DNA from: Natronosalvus halobius
GTDB lineage: Archaea > Halobacteriota > Halobacteria > Halobacteriales > Natrialbaceae
Assembly: GCF_024138145.1 (NCBI RefSeq)
Contig: NZ_CP099997.1
Coordinates: 2,604,001-2,668,000 of the forward strand
Direction: 5' to 3'
DNA: 64,000 nucleotides
Part shown: positions 35,396 to 44,824 of the stretch, one piece after another
How positions within the stretch are numbered: position 1 is the stretch's first letter
How the letters are laid out: each line of letters begins with the position of its first letter
Program-made: the position numbers and the translations under genes
Notes under the pieces: model-generated
What the model saw: only the letters and a program-made list of their open reading frames with translations
What the model was told of the DNA's origin: nothing
Databases searched by the model: none

Positions 35396-36505
35396 GTGAG
35401 CACGCTACAGCACGACCCCAGTGATCGAGTACAGGTACTCGACGACGACGGTCGCGTCCTCGAGGGCGTCGAGGTACCGGATCTCGACGAATCCGAGTTC
35501 CTCGAGCTCTACGAGCAGATGAAACTCGCCCGCCACTTCGACCAGCGGGCGGTGAGTCTCCAGCGACAGGGTCGCATGGGGACGTACCCGCCGCTGTCGG
35601 GCCAGGAGGGCGCCCAGATCGGAAGCGCCCACGCCCTGGACGACGAGGACTGGCTCTTCCCAAGTTATCGCGAGCACGGGGCGGCGCTCGTCCGCGGCCT
35701 CTCGTTGAAACAGACGCTGCTCTACTGGATGGGCCACGAGGAGGGTAACGCCGTCCCCGAGGAGCAGAACATCTTCACGGTCGCCGTGCCCATCGCGACC
35801 CAGATTCCCCACGCCACCGGGACCGCCTGGGCCTCCCGACTGCGAGGCGAGGAGAAGGCATTCCTCTGTTACTTCGGCGACGGCGCCACGAGCGAGGGCG
35901 ACTTCCACGAAGGGCTGAACTTCGCGGGCGTCTTCGACGCGCCGGCCGTCTTCTTCTGTAACAACAACCAGTGGGCCATCTCGGTGCCTCGAGAGCGCCA
36001 GACGGCGAGCGACACCATCGCCCAGAAGGCCAGCGCCTACGGGTTCGAGGGCGTTCAGGTCGACGGCATGGACCCGCTGGCTGTCTACAAGGTCACCCGC
36101 GAGGCCGTCCAGAAGGCCAAGAATCCGGGTGAGGGTGAACTTCGCCCGACGCTCATCGAGGCGGTCCAGTACCGCTTTGGGGCCCACACCACCGCGGACG
36201 ATCCCTCGGTCTACCGCGACGACGAGGAGGTCGAACGCTGGAAACAGAAGGATCCGATCCCGCGCATGGAGACGTTCCTGCGCGAGCACGGGATGCTCGA
36301 CGACGAGCGCGCCGACGCCATCGAAGGCCGCGTCACCGACGCGGTCGCGGACGCGATTGACGCCGCCGAAGCCGTCGAGCGGCCGGACCCCGAGGAGATC
36401 TTCTCGCAGGTCTACGCCGAGATGCCGCGACGGCTCGCGGAACAACGCGAGTGGTTCGAACGGATTCGCGAACAGTACGGAGACGACGCGCTACTGGAGG
36501 ACTAA
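35396..36505 (+). CDS. pdhA: 2-oxoacid (pyruvate-type) dehydrogenase E1 component, alpha subunit
   Basis: 369 residues. TPP-binding motif: [18 protein letters not shown] ending in CNNNQWA (GDG then NN). The rest follows E1alpha: [40 protein letters not shown]. The start is GTG at 35396 ([14 protein letters not shown]); the open frame continues upstream without family similarity. First gene of a tight cluster (1-base gaps to pdhB and then pdhC). In haloarchaea such complexes are known but their 2-oxoacid substrate is often uncertain, since pyruvate is oxidised by ferredoxin enzymes. The pyruvate role is therefore tentative. Confidence 0.9.
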   Translation: MSTLQHDPSDRVQVLDDDGRVLEGVEVPDLDESEFLELYEQMKLARHFDQRAVSLQRQGRMGTYPPLSGQEGAQIGSAHALDDEDWLFPSYREHGAALVRGLSLKQTLLYWMGHEEGNAVPEEQNIFTVAVPIATQIPHATGTAWASRLRGEEKAFLCYFGDGATSEGDFHEGLNFAGVFDAPAVFFCNNNQWAISVPRERQTASDTIAQKASAYGFEGVQVDGMDPLAVYKVTREAVQKAKNPGEGELRPTLIEAVQYRFGAHTTADDPSVYRDDEEVERWKQKDPIPRMETFLREHGMLDDERADAIEGRVTDAVADAIDAAEAVERPDPEEIFSQVYAEMPRRLAEQREWFERIREQYGDDALLED

Positions 36506-36506
36506 C

Positions 36507-37493
36507 ATGGCAGCAGAATCTGAAAACCTCACGCTGGTACAGGCGGTCCGCGACGGACTGCGTCAGGAGATGGAACGGGACGAAGACGTCGTCGTCATGG
36601 GCGAGGACGTCGGGAAGAACGGCGGGGTCTTCCGCGCGACGGAGGGCCTCTACGACGAGTTCGGCGAGGACCGAGTCATCGACACGCCGCTCGCCGAGTC
36701 GGGCATCGTCGGGACGGCCATCGGCATGGCTGCCTACGGGCTCCGGCCCGTCCCCGAGATGCAGTTCCTCGGGTTCATCTACCCCGCCTTCGACCAGATC
36801 GTCTCCCACGCCGCGCGCCTGCGAACGCGTTCGCGCGGTCGCTTCACCTGCCCGATGGTCATTCGGGCGCCCTACGGCGGCGGGATCCGGGCGCCCGAGC
36901 ACCACTCCGAGTCGAGCGAGGCGATGTTCGTCCACCAACCCGGTCTCAAGGTGGTCATCCCCTCGACGCCCTACGACACGAAGGGACTGCTCACGAGCGC
37001 GATTCGGAGCCCCGATCCGGTCATCTTCCTCGAGCCCAAGCTCATCTACCGGGCGTTCCGCGAGGAGGTGCCCGACGAGCCCTACGAGGTGCCGATCGGC
37101 GAGGCGGCTATCCGCCGCGAGGGGTCCGATATTTCGGTGTTCACCTACGGCGCGATGACCCGCCCGACGCTCGAGGCCGCCGAAAACCTCGAGGGCGAGA
37201 TCGACGTTGAGGTCGTCGACCTCCGTACGGTCTCCCCGTTGGACATCGACACCATCGTCGAGTCGTTCAAGAAGACCGGCCGCGGCGCGGTCGTCCACGA
37301 GGCGCCGAAGACGAACGGCATGGGCGCCGAGATTGCCGCCACCATCCAGGAGGAGGCTCTGATGTACCAGGAGGCGCCGATCCAGCGTATCAGCGGGTTC
37401 GACACGCCGTTCCCGCTGTACGCGCTCGAGGACTACTACCTGCCCGAACCGGCCCGCATCGAGACGGGAATTCGGGACGCGATGGATTACTGA
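36507..37493 (+). CDS. pdhB: 2-oxoacid (pyruvate-type) dehydrogenase E1 component, beta subunit
   Basis: 328 residues: TLVQAVRDGLRQEMERDEDV, MGEDVGKNGGVFRAT, DTPLAESGIVGTAIGMA and the C-terminal transketolase-like GAVVHEAPKTNGMGAEI follow the family throughout. It forms the heterotetramer with E1alpha; the TPP-contacting Glu is in GEDVG. It starts 1 base after the pdhA stop. Confidence 0.93.
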   Translation: MAAESENLTLVQAVRDGLRQEMERDEDVVVMGEDVGKNGGVFRATEGLYDEFGEDRVIDTPLAESGIVGTAIGMAAYGLRPVPEMQFLGFIYPAFDQIVSHAARLRTRSRGRFTCPMVIRAPYGGGIRAPEHHSESSEAMFVHQPGLKVVIPSTPYDTKGLLTSAIRSPDPVIFLEPKLIYRAFREEVPDEPYEVPIGEAAIRREGSDISVFTYGAMTRPTLEAAENLEGEIDVEVVDLRTVSPLDIDTIVESFKKTGRGAVVHEAPKTNGMGAEIAATIQEEALMYQEAPIQRISGFDTPFPLYALEDYYLPEPARIETGIRDAMDY

Positions 37494-37494
37494 C

Positions 37495-39084
37495 ATGGCT
37501 CGAGAATTCAAACTTCCCGACGTGGGCGAGGGCGTGGCCGAGGGTGAACTGGTCTCGTGGCTGGTCGAACCCGGCGACACGGTCAGTGAGGACCAGCCGG
37601 TCGCTGAGGTCGAGACTGACAAGGCGCTGGTCGAGGTTCCCTCGCCGTACAACGGCACGGTCGCGGAACTTCGCGCCGAGGAGGGTGAGATGGTCCCGGT
37701 CGGCGACGTGATTATCACGTTCAACGTCGAGGGCGAGGCGGAAGCCGAGACCGGAACCGAAACGGAAACCGAAGCAGACACCGACCAGACCGAGACGGCC
37801 GACTCGAGTTCGGCTGACTCCGCGGAGGCTGCACCCGACGCCGAATCTGTCGACGTCCCCGAGGGCCGCGTCTTCGCCCCGCCGCGAGTTCGAAAACTCG
37901 CCCGCGAACAGGGCGTCGACATCTCGACGGTCCAGGGCAGCGGTCCGGGTGGCCGGATCACCGAGGGCGACGTCGAGGCGGCCACGAGTGCAGGTGGCTC
38001 GAGCGACAGTGGCGCCGAATCCGCCGAGACCGCTCCGGCAGAGCCGACCGAGGGAACCGGCGGCGTCGACGCTGCCGGGGGTGCCCACGGCGAGGCCGAG
38101 TCGGGAGAAGGAACAGGCACGGGCACGGGAACTGGGGCGAGCGCCTCGAGCGCTCCGTCCGTCGAATCGGCCGACCGCGACCGCACGCTGGCCGCTCCTG
38201 CCACTCGCCGCGTCGCGGAGGAGCAGGGGGTCGATATCAACGCCGTCCCCGCGACCGAAGAACGCGACGGGGAGGCGTTCGTCACACCGGAGGCCGTGAT
38301 GGAGTACGCCGAAGCCCAGCAGCGCGCCCAGGAGGCCGACGCTGCCGCGGTCGCGACCGGCGAGACCGGTCCGCGAGAGACCCGCGAGCCGTTCAAGGGC
38401 GTTCGCAAGACCATCGCCGATGCGATGGAGCGCTCGAAGTACACGGCACCGCACGTCACCCACCACGACGAGGTCGACGTGACGAAACTCGTCGAGGCTC
38501 GCGAACGGCTCAAGCCGGTGGCCGAGGAACAGGGCATTCGGCTGACCTACATGCCGTTCATCATGAAGGCGGTCGTCGCGGCGCTCAAGGAGTTCCCGGA
38601 GATGAACGCGATGATCGACGACGAGAACCAGGAGATCGTCCACCGCAACTACTACAACATCGGCGTCGCGGCCGCGACCGACGCCGGGTTGATGGTGCCG
38701 GTCGTCGAGGACGCCGACCACAAGGGCATGCTCCAGCTTTCTTCGGAAACGGACGAACTGGTGACGAAGGCCCGCGAGCGCACCATTAGCCCGGACGAGC
38801 TCCGAGGCTCGACGTTCACCATCACGAACATCGGCGGGATCGGCGGCGAGTACGCCACGCCGATCCTCAACTACCCAGAGGCGGGGATTCTCGCGGTCGG
38901 CGAGATCAAACGCAAGCCCCGCGTCGTCACCGACGACGAGGGCACCGAATCGATCGAACCCCGCTCGGTCATGACGCTCTCGCTCTCGTTCGACCACCGT
39001 CTCATCGACGGTGCCGAGGGCGCGGCGTTCACCAACGAGGTCATGCGGTACCTCGAGAACCCCGAACTCTTGTTGCTCGAGTAA
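37495..39084 (+). CDS. pdhC: Dihydrolipoyl acyltransferase (E2) with two subunit-binding domains
   Basis: 529 residues. An N-terminal lipoyl domain (1-80) has the lipoyl-lysine Lys43 (EVETDKALVEVPS). An acidic linker rich in Glu/Thr follows. Peripheral subunit-binding domain 1 is at about 123-160 (PPRVRKLAREQGVD) and a second, similar domain at about 229-275 (PATRRVAEEQGVD). The catalytic core runs from about 297 to the end with the active-site His in FDHRLIDGA. Most E2s have one subunit-binding domain. The operon ends here without an E3 (dihydrolipoamide dehydrogenase) gene; the next gene is an NhaC antiporter with its own promoter. Confidence 0.93.
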   Translation: MAREFKLPDVGEGVAEGELVSWLVEPGDTVSEDQPVAEVETDKALVEVPSPYNGTVAELRAEEGEMVPVGDVIITFNVEGEAEAETGTETETEADTDQTETADSSSADSAEAAPDAESVDVPEGRVFAPPRVRKLAREQGVDISTVQGSGPGGRITEGDVEAATSAGGSSDSGAESAETAPAEPTEGTGGVDAAGGAHGEAESGEGTGTGTGTGASASSAPSVESADRDRTLAAPATRRVAEEQGVDINAVPATEERDGEAFVTPEAVMEYAEAQQRAQEADAAAVATGETGPRETREPFKGVRKTIADAMERSKYTAPHVTHHDEVDVTKLVEARERLKPVAEEQGIRLTYMPFIMKAVVAALKEFPEMNAMIDDENQEIVHRNYYNIGVAAATDAGLMVPVVEDADHKGMLQLSSETDELVTKARERTISPDELRGSTFTITNIGGIGGEYATPILNYPEAGILAVGEIKRKPRVVTDDEGTESIEPRSVMTLSLSFDHRLIDGAEGAAFTNEVMRYLENPELLLLE

Positions 39085-39190
39085 GCGCACTCGAGCGTTC
39101 TTCGCTGCGGAGCAGAGCTGTTAATTTGTTAGTTACACGAAGATTACGATTACGTATTGTTTAAATATGACTAGCGTGCTCCGTGTGTAC

Positions 39191-40864
39191 ATGGTACAAC
39201 CACACCCGTTCGGCGCGTGGTCGCTCCTGCCGCCGTTGCTGGCGATCATGCTCGCCATCCTCACCCGTCGGGCCATGCTCTCGCTGTTCCTCGGCGTCTG
39301 GTCCGGGGGCGTGCTCATCGCCTGGGACAACGCAGAGAGCACCCTCGACATCGCCGCCGTCCCGTTCGTCGGCGTAATCGAAGCGTTCGGCTGGATCGTC
39401 GCTTCGTTCGGAGACGACACGTTCCACGCTGAGATCATTACGTTCACGTTTTTGCTGGGCGCCGGTATCGCCCTCACGTGGCGAATGGGCGGCTCGATCG
39501 CCATCGCCCGCGCTGCGACCGACCGAGTGGACTCCCATCGGCGGGTCGGCCTAGCCGCCTGGCTGCTCGGCCTGGTGTGGTTCTTCGACGACTACGCCAA
39601 CACGGCCATCGTCGGCTCCGCGGTGAAGGACATCGCCGACGAGATGCGGATGTCCCGGGAGAAACTGGCCTACATCCTCGACTCGACGGCCGCGCCGGTG
39701 GCGACCTTCGGCATCTCGAGCTGGGTCGCCTTTCAGATCAGCCTTATCCAGAACGAGTACCAGAACATCGACGGCGAGACGCCCTCGGCCGTGGCGACGT
39801 TCCTCTGGTCGATCCCGTTCAACGTCTACTGTCTGCTGGCGCTCTTGATGGTCCTGATCGTCGTCCTCACCCGTCGGGACTTCGGGGAGATGCTCACCGC
39901 GGAAACGCGCGCCAGGGACACGGGGAACGTCACGCGCGAGGACGCCACCCCACTCCAGAGTATGAAGGAAGATCTCGGTGAGCCGGTCGTCGAGGATCCC
40001 CTGGTGCGAACGTTCGTCGTGCCGGTCGCGGCCCTGGTGATCGTCGTCATGGGCGGGGCGGCGATCACCGGCTTCCAGGCCGCCGGCGTCACGCCCGCCG
40101 AGGCCGCATCTGGCGGCGACGCGCTCATCACCCTCGTGGACAACGTCGACTTCACGGGCGCGCTCGTCTGGGGCTCGTTCGCTATGGTTGCGACCGCCGT
40201 CGCGATGTCGCTGTACTACGGCGTGATGGACCTCGAGGAGTCCATGGAGACCGTCCTGGACGGGTTCGGAATCATGCTCACCGCGGTGAGTATCCTCGTC
40301 CTGGCGTGGTCGATTGGGACCGTCGCGGAGGTACTCGAGACCGGCCGGTACGTCACCGACATCGCCGCCGGGTTCATCACGCCGACGCTGCTCCCGGTGG
40401 TCGTGTTGCTGACGACCGCCGTGATCGCCTTCTCGATCGGTACTTCGTGGGGAACGATGGGGATCGTGACGCCGGTCGCCATCCCGCTGGCCTACGAGGT
40501 CGGCAACGGCTCGCCGGAAGTGCTGGCACTCGCCGTCGGGACCGTGTTCTCGGGGGCCATCTTCGGGGACCACTGCTCACCCATCTCTGACACGACGATC
40601 CTCTCCTCGACGTTCGCCGGTGCCGACCACATCGACCACGTCCGGACTCAGTTGTACTACGCGGTCACGGTGATCTCCGTCGCGCTGATGGTCTACCTGG
40701 CGTACGGTCTGTTCGGCCTCTCGCCGTTCGTCCTGGTGCCTCTCGGCGCGGTCCTGCTCGTCGGTCTCGTGTACGCTCTCTCGGAACTCGACGCCGGGCG
40801 AAAGAACGTGTCCGCCAAGCCGTTCGCCGGTGCCCAGCGCCGGGAAGCCTCCGGCGACGACTGA
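39191..40864 (+). CDS. NhaC-type Na+/H+ antiporter
   Basis: 557-residue polytopic membrane protein with about thirteen helices. It exports Na+ in exchange for protons, helping pH and salt balance; the exact ions are inferred. Family motifs: WFFDDYANTAIVG, LDSTAAPVATFGISSWV, and near the end SGAIFGDHCSPISDTTIL. The ATG at 39191 is chosen because TTTAAATA (39157-39165) ends about 26 bases upstream (leaderless); ATG 39167 lies inside the core promoter. The large hydrophilic loop near residue 230-260 is acidic. Confidence 0.93.
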   Translation: MVQPHPFGAWSLLPPLLAIMLAILTRRAMLSLFLGVWSGGVLIAWDNAESTLDIAAVPFVGVIEAFGWIVASFGDDTFHAEIITFTFLLGAGIALTWRMGGSIAIARAATDRVDSHRRVGLAAWLLGLVWFFDDYANTAIVGSAVKDIADEMRMSREKLAYILDSTAAPVATFGISSWVAFQISLIQNEYQNIDGETPSAVATFLWSIPFNVYCLLALLMVLIVVLTRRDFGEMLTAETRARDTGNVTREDATPLQSMKEDLGEPVVEDPLVRTFVVPVAALVIVVMGGAAITGFQAAGVTPAEAASGGDALITLVDNVDFTGALVWGSFAMVATAVAMSLYYGVMDLEESMETVLDGFGIMLTAVSILVLAWSIGTVAEVLETGRYVTDIAAGFITPTLLPVVVLLTTAVIAFSIGTSWGTMGIVTPVAIPLAYEVGNGSPEVLALAVGTVFSGAIFGDHCSPISDTTILSSTFAGADHIDHVRTQLYYAVTVISVALMVYLAYGLFGLSPFVLVPLGAVLLVGLVYALSELDAGRKNVSAKPFAGAQRREASGDD

Positions 40865-40903
40865 CGGTTCCAGGCCGCCCGAATCGTGAGGCTCCGATTT
40901 GGC

Positions 40904-40950
40904 CTCGAGCACTCCGTCACGAGTCGGTCGCTCGAGCACTCCGTCACGAG
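40904..40950. repeat. Perfect 20-base direct repeat
   Basis: ctcgagcactccgtcacgag occurs at 40904-40923 and again at 40931-40950. The 334-base gap 40865-41198 has this repeat and no convincing gene. No function known. Confidence 0.6.
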
Positions 40951-41198
40951 GACGAAGCGCCGATGCGACTCGTGGCGCTCGGTCGCCACGGCTTCCAGTG
41001 GGTGAAGTGGATCGAGCGAGTCGAGATCCGTCGCTGCGCCGATCCAGCCCAGTGACTCGCGACGCGGGCGAGCAGGTTCGAGTGAGACGCGCTCGACCGT
41101 CGGGTCAAGGGAAGTGGGGCCGCTGATCGGCTCCTCTCGACGGCTTAGTGGCGGTATCCTGGCGATGGCTTATACAGGTAGACTCCGTCAGCCACCGC

Positions 41199-41873
41199 AT
41201 GAGCATCGTGACCGAGTTCACACTCCCGGCCGAGGCGTTCGCACTCGAGGAGACCTTCGAGACGATCCCGAACCTCACGATCGAGATCGAGCGACTCGCC
41301 ACGCACAGCCGCGAGTGGGTCATGCCGTTCCTGTGGGCGACTGCGGACGACCTCGAGGCGGCGAAAGCGGCCATACGGGCCGATTCCTCCGTCACGGAAG
41401 TGAACACGGTCGATCGCACCGGAAACGTCGGCTACTTCAACGTCCACTGGACCGAACGCGTCCAGGAACTGATCGACCAGGTCGTCGACCAACACGGTAT
41501 CGTCCAGGAGGCAGCAGCGACGAACGGAACCTGGTATCTCAAACTCCAGTTCGTCGGGCAGGGGCGACTCGAGTCGTTCCAGCACTACTTCGACGAACGG
41601 GGCTACTCCTTCGAACTCCAGCGGCTCTACGAGGTGACGGACCCGAAGGAACGCGAGTACGACCTGACGCCCCAGCAACGGGAGGCGATGGTCACCGCAC
41701 TCGAGATGGGCTACTTCGCCGTCCCGCGCGAGACGCAGATCGCCGAACTGGCGGACGCCCTCGACATCTCGACGAACGCCGTCTCACAGCGGCTCCGTCG
41801 GGCGACGAACAACCTCACCAGAAATACGCTCACGGTTTCCTCGGAGCGGGCGGAGGACCTCGAGCGGTCGTGA
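41199..41873 (+). CDS. Bacterioopsin-activator (HTH_10) type transcription regulator
   Basis: 224 residues. The C-terminal HTH_10 domain (about 165-215) is clear: LTPQQREAMVTALEMGYFAVPRE then LADALDISTNAVSQRLRRA. The N-terminal 150 residues resemble the Bat-associated sensor-like domain (TWYLKLQFVG, LESFQHYF). No PAS/GAF or membrane part seen. It probably responds to a metabolite or redox cue and binds DNA as in the Bat family. TATA-like CTTATACAG (41169-41177) is 22 bases before the ATG (leaderless). Confidence 0.88.
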   Translation: MSIVTEFTLPAEAFALEETFETIPNLTIEIERLATHSREWVMPFLWATADDLEAAKAAIRADSSVTEVNTVDRTGNVGYFNVHWTERVQELIDQVVDQHGIVQEAAATNGTWYLKLQFVGQGRLESFQHYFDERGYSFELQRLYEVTDPKEREYDLTPQQREAMVTALEMGYFAVPRETQIAELADALDISTNAVSQRLRRATNNLTRNTLTVSSERAEDLERS

Positions 41874-41935
41874 TCCATCCTCGGGTATATAAGTAGCTTC
41901 TAACTCAAAGCAGTTCGGCTTTCCTCGTTCCCGTG

Positions 41936-42199
41936 ATGGAGAATACTATGGCCGAGCCGCCACGGTCGAAGACGAGCGCCGAGCCCTCCTCGCGGTCCGA
42001 ACCGCGGCCGGATAGAGTCGACAGACCGGACGGGAGCGAAAGCGACGTCGAAGAAAACGGAAAACGAAAGGTCGCGGCCGCCTGCCAATCCTGTTCGAAC
42101 GTCTACGCCGCTCAGTTGTGGCCCGACGGGACGGTCCAACCGATAGGCCGGCGAACGGGCTGTCGGTGCGGGTGCAAAGAGTTCGACGTCATCGAGTGA
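41936..42199 (+). CDS. Small zinc-finger protein
   Basis: 87 residues. The first half is disordered and charged. The second has a Cys4-type zinc site: CQSC (near 50) and CRCGC (near 76) in KVAAACQSCSNVYAAQLW and RTGCRCGCKEF. It looks like a minimal zinc ribbon with unknown binding partner. TATATAAGTAG (41886-41896) about 40 bases upstream marks its own promoter. ATG at 41936; ATG 41948 possible. Confidence 0.7.
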   Translation: MENTMAEPPRSKTSAEPSSRSEPRPDRVDRPDGSESDVEENGKRKVAAACQSCSNVYAAQLWPDGTVQPIGRRTGCRCGCKEFDVIE

Positions 42200-42220
42200 G
42201 CAGCAGCGAGGACTGAGCCG

Positions 42221-44275
42221 CTAGAACTCTTCGGCTGGCGGGGCGACACCCTCGTCCTTCCCCTCGAGGTCGAACTCCTCGCGAACCTCCCGCAACCGAT
42301 CCCGGATGTCCGCCGCGAGTTCGAACTCGAGATTGCTCGCCGCTTCCTCCATCCGGTCCTCGAGTTCGGCCACGTAACGGGCGGCGTCCTCTTCGTCCTG
42401 GAGGTCCGTCCCGGCGACGCTCGAGGTGTCGGTCTTGCTCCCGGGCAGGTTGGTCTCGCCGACTTCCTTCTCGATGGTCATCGGTTCGTGGCCGTGTTCT
42501 TCGTTGAACTCGCGTTGAATCTCGCGGCGGCGCCGCGTCTCCTCGATGGCCGACTCCATTGCGTTCGAGACCTCGTCGGCGTACAGCACGACCTCGCCGT
42601 TGACGTTGCGGGCCGCCCGCCCCATCGTCTGGACGAGCGTGGTCTCAGATCGGAGGAACCCCTCTTGGTCGGCGTCCAGGATCGCCACGAGGGAGACCTC
42701 GGGAATGTCCAGGCCCTCCCGCAGGAGGTTGATGCCGACGAGGACGTCAATCTCCCCGAGGCGGAGGGAGCGAACGATCTCGTGGCGCTCGAGGGTGTCG
42801 GTCTCGTCGTGCATGTAGGCGACGTCGACGCCCGCCTCCTCGAGGTACTCGGTCAGGTCCTCGGCCATCCGCTTCGTCAGCGTCGTCACGAGGGTTCGTT
42901 CGTCGCGGTCGATGCGGGCGCCGATGCGGTCCATGAGGTCGTCGACCTGGCCGGTCGCGTCTGCCACCTCGACCTCGGGGTCGACGAGGTGGGTGGGACG
43001 AACGATCTGTTCGACGATCTGGTCGCTCTCCTCGCGCTCGTAGTCACTCGGCGTCGCGGAGACGTACAGCGTATTGTCGGTTCGTTCCTCGAACTCCTCG
43101 AACGTGAGCGGGCGGTTGTCGTAGGCGGTCGGGAGTCGAAATCCGTTCTCGACCAGCGAGTCCTTCCGGGACTTGTCGCCGGCGTACTGGCCCCGAACCT
43201 GGGGCAGCGTGACGTGAGACTCGTCGACTACGGTGAGGAAGTCGTCCGGGAAGTAATCCAGCAGGGTGTAGGGCGTGTCGCCGGGGTCGCGGTCGTCGAG
43301 GTACACCGAGTAGTTCTCGATGCCCGAGCAATAGCCCGTCTCCTCCATCATCTCGAGGTCGAACGTGGTTCGTTCCTCGATTCGCTGGGCGGCGAGCAGG
43401 TCGCCCTTACGCTCGAAGTACGAAATCCGCGAGTCGAGGTCGTCCCGAATCTCCTCGACGGCTTGCTCGAGACGAGTCTCGGGCATCGAGTAGTGCTCGG
43501 CGGGGTGGACGAGGACGGCGGGTTCGGTGCTCTTGACCTCGCCCTCGAGCGGGTCGACCTTGAGCATGCGGTCAATTTCGTCGCCCCAGAACTCGACACG
43601 GACGGCGTAGCGGCCGTACATCGGGAAGATCTCGATGGTGTCGCCGCGAACCCGGAACGTCCCCTGGGAGAAGTCGACGTCGTTGCGCTCGTAGTTCAGG
43701 TCGACCAGCCGCTTCAACAACTCGTCTCGGCCGATCTCCTCGCCCGTCTCGAGGCGCATCGCCATCTCGACGTAGTTTCGCGGGTCACCGAGTCCGTAGA
43801 TAGCCGAGACCGAGGCGACGACGATCACGTCGTCTCGCGTGAGCAGAGAGCGCGTCGCTGAGTGACGGAGGCGGTCGATCTCGTCGTTGATCGAGGCGTC
43901 CTTGTCGATGTAGGTGTCGGTCTGCTCGACGTAGGCCTCGGGCTGGTAGTAGTCGTAGTAGGAGACGAAGTACTCGACGGCGTTGTCGGGGAACAGGTTC
44001 CGGAACTCCTCGTAGAGCTGGGCGGCCAGGGTCTTGTTGTGGGCGATGACAAGCGTCGGCTCCTGGACCTCCTCCATCACCCACGAGACGGTGTTGGTCT
44101 TGCCCGACCCCGTCACGCCGAGCAGCGTCTGGCGGTCCATGCCGTCGGCGAAGCCCGTCGCCAGCTGTTCGATCGCCTGGGGCTGGTCGCCCGCGGGCTC
44201 GAACGGGGCGTCGACCGCGAACGGTTTCGCGGCCTCGGGTCGATCCGGCTGGAGGGGGCCTCGAGTGTCGCTCAT
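42221..44275 (-). CDS. uvrB: Excinuclease ABC subunit B
   Basis: Damage-verifying helicase of nucleotide excision repair, partner of UvrA and UvrC. 684 residues: Walker A GVTGSGKT, the beta-hairpin region with [17 protein letters not shown]-like box in VVDESHVT, helicase motifs [18 protein letters not shown] and QTMGRAARN, and a C-terminal UVR domain (about 640-684) that binds UvrC. Length and order are normal. uvrC is in the window at 29668; no uvrA. Confidence 0.97.
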   Translation of the reverse strand: MSDTRGPLQPDRPEAAKPFAVDAPFEPAGDQPQAIEQLATGFADGMDRQTLLGVTGSGKTNTVSWVMEEVQEPTLVIAHNKTLAAQLYEEFRNLFPDNAVEYFVSYYDYYQPEAYVEQTDTYIDKDASINDEIDRLRHSATRSLLTRDDVIVVASVSAIYGLGDPRNYVEMAMRLETGEEIGRDELLKRLVDLNYERNDVDFSQGTFRVRGDTIEIFPMYGRYAVRVEFWGDEIDRMLKVDPLEGEVKSTEPAVLVHPAEHYSMPETRLEQAVEEIRDDLDSRISYFERKGDLLAAQRIEERTTFDLEMMEETGYCSGIENYSVYLDDRDPGDTPYTLLDYFPDDFLTVVDESHVTLPQVRGQYAGDKSRKDSLVENGFRLPTAYDNRPLTFEEFEERTDNTLYVSATPSDYEREESDQIVEQIVRPTHLVDPEVEVADATGQVDDLMDRIGARIDRDERTLVTTLTKRMAEDLTEYLEEAGVDVAYMHDETDTLERHEIVRSLRLGEIDVLVGINLLREGLDIPEVSLVAILDADQEGFLRSETTLVQTMGRAARNVNGEVVLYADEVSNAMESAIEETRRRREIQREFNEEHGHEPMTIEKEVGETNLPGSKTDTSSVAGTDLQDEEDAARYVAELEDRMEEAASNLEFELAADIRDRLREVREEFDLEGKDEGVAPPAEEF

Positions 44276-44443
44276 CGTATCCGTGACCAGGGGCTCGGGC
44301 TACGTAAGCCGCTCGTCTTCCAGGGGCTCCGGCTCGAAAGCCCCTCGTCTGACGGCCACGGCTACGGTTGTCGGGCCCGCTGACAGAGGCCGCCGCGCAT
44401 ATGCCGCCCCCACGTCTTTGACGCCAGTCGACGTCGAGAACGT

Positions 44444-44725
44444 ATGTCCAGTTCCAGCCGCGACGCTGACTTACAGCAGGCTCGAGCCGACCTCGAGCTG
44501 GCGACCGAGACCGCCGGCGACGACGTACGGGAGACGATCCGGGATACGGCGGCCGCCTTCGCCGAAATCGCCGCAAGCGAGAGCGAGGCCGACCACGCTG
44601 TCTTCGACGAGCACCTCAACACCCTCAGGCAGGCACGACGCGAATCCGATGCCGAGACGGCCGACAGACTCGAGGGCGCCATCGAACACGCCGAGAGCTA
44701 TCGCCAGAGCCTCGAGCAAGCGTGA
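44444..44725 (+). CDS. Small helical protein of unknown function
   Basis: 93 acidic residues, predicted all-helical, possibly coiled coil (DLQQARADLELATETAGDDV... and AETADRLEGAIEHAESY). It resembles short haloarchaeal proteins of unknown family. A separate promoter is likely, since it diverges from uvrB. Confidence 0.65.
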   Translation: MSSSSRDADLQQARADLELATETAGDDVRETIRDTAAAFAEIAASESEADHAVFDEHLNTLRQARRESDAETADRLEGAIEHAESYRQSLEQA

Positions 44726-44780
44726 GCCCTTTCGAGAACCGGTCCTCGGGGGTCGGTTTTCGCCCCGGTAGGGTAGCCTT

Positions 44781-44813
44781 ACGAGGGTAACGGACCCATA
44801 ACAATACCCTCGT
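44781..44813. promoter_or_regulatory. Inverted repeat at the ATP-grasp gene promoter
   Basis: ACGAGGGTA (44781-44789) and TACCCTCGT (44805-44813) form a perfect 9-base inverted repeat. The 15-base spacer includes CATAACAA, a TATA-like stretch about 25 bases before the ATG at 44825. The layout suggests an operator across the core promoter; the binding protein is unknown. Confidence 0.5.
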
Positions 44814-44824
44814 GGCCCCCTCCA

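Noticed and set aside
36333-38537. Minus-strand open frame of 734 codons across pdhB/pdhC
   Set aside because: Serine-rich shadow of the E1beta/E2 genes.
40904-40950. Insertion-sequence end or att site
   Set aside because: Only a direct 20-base repeat; no transposase, integrase or tRNA here.
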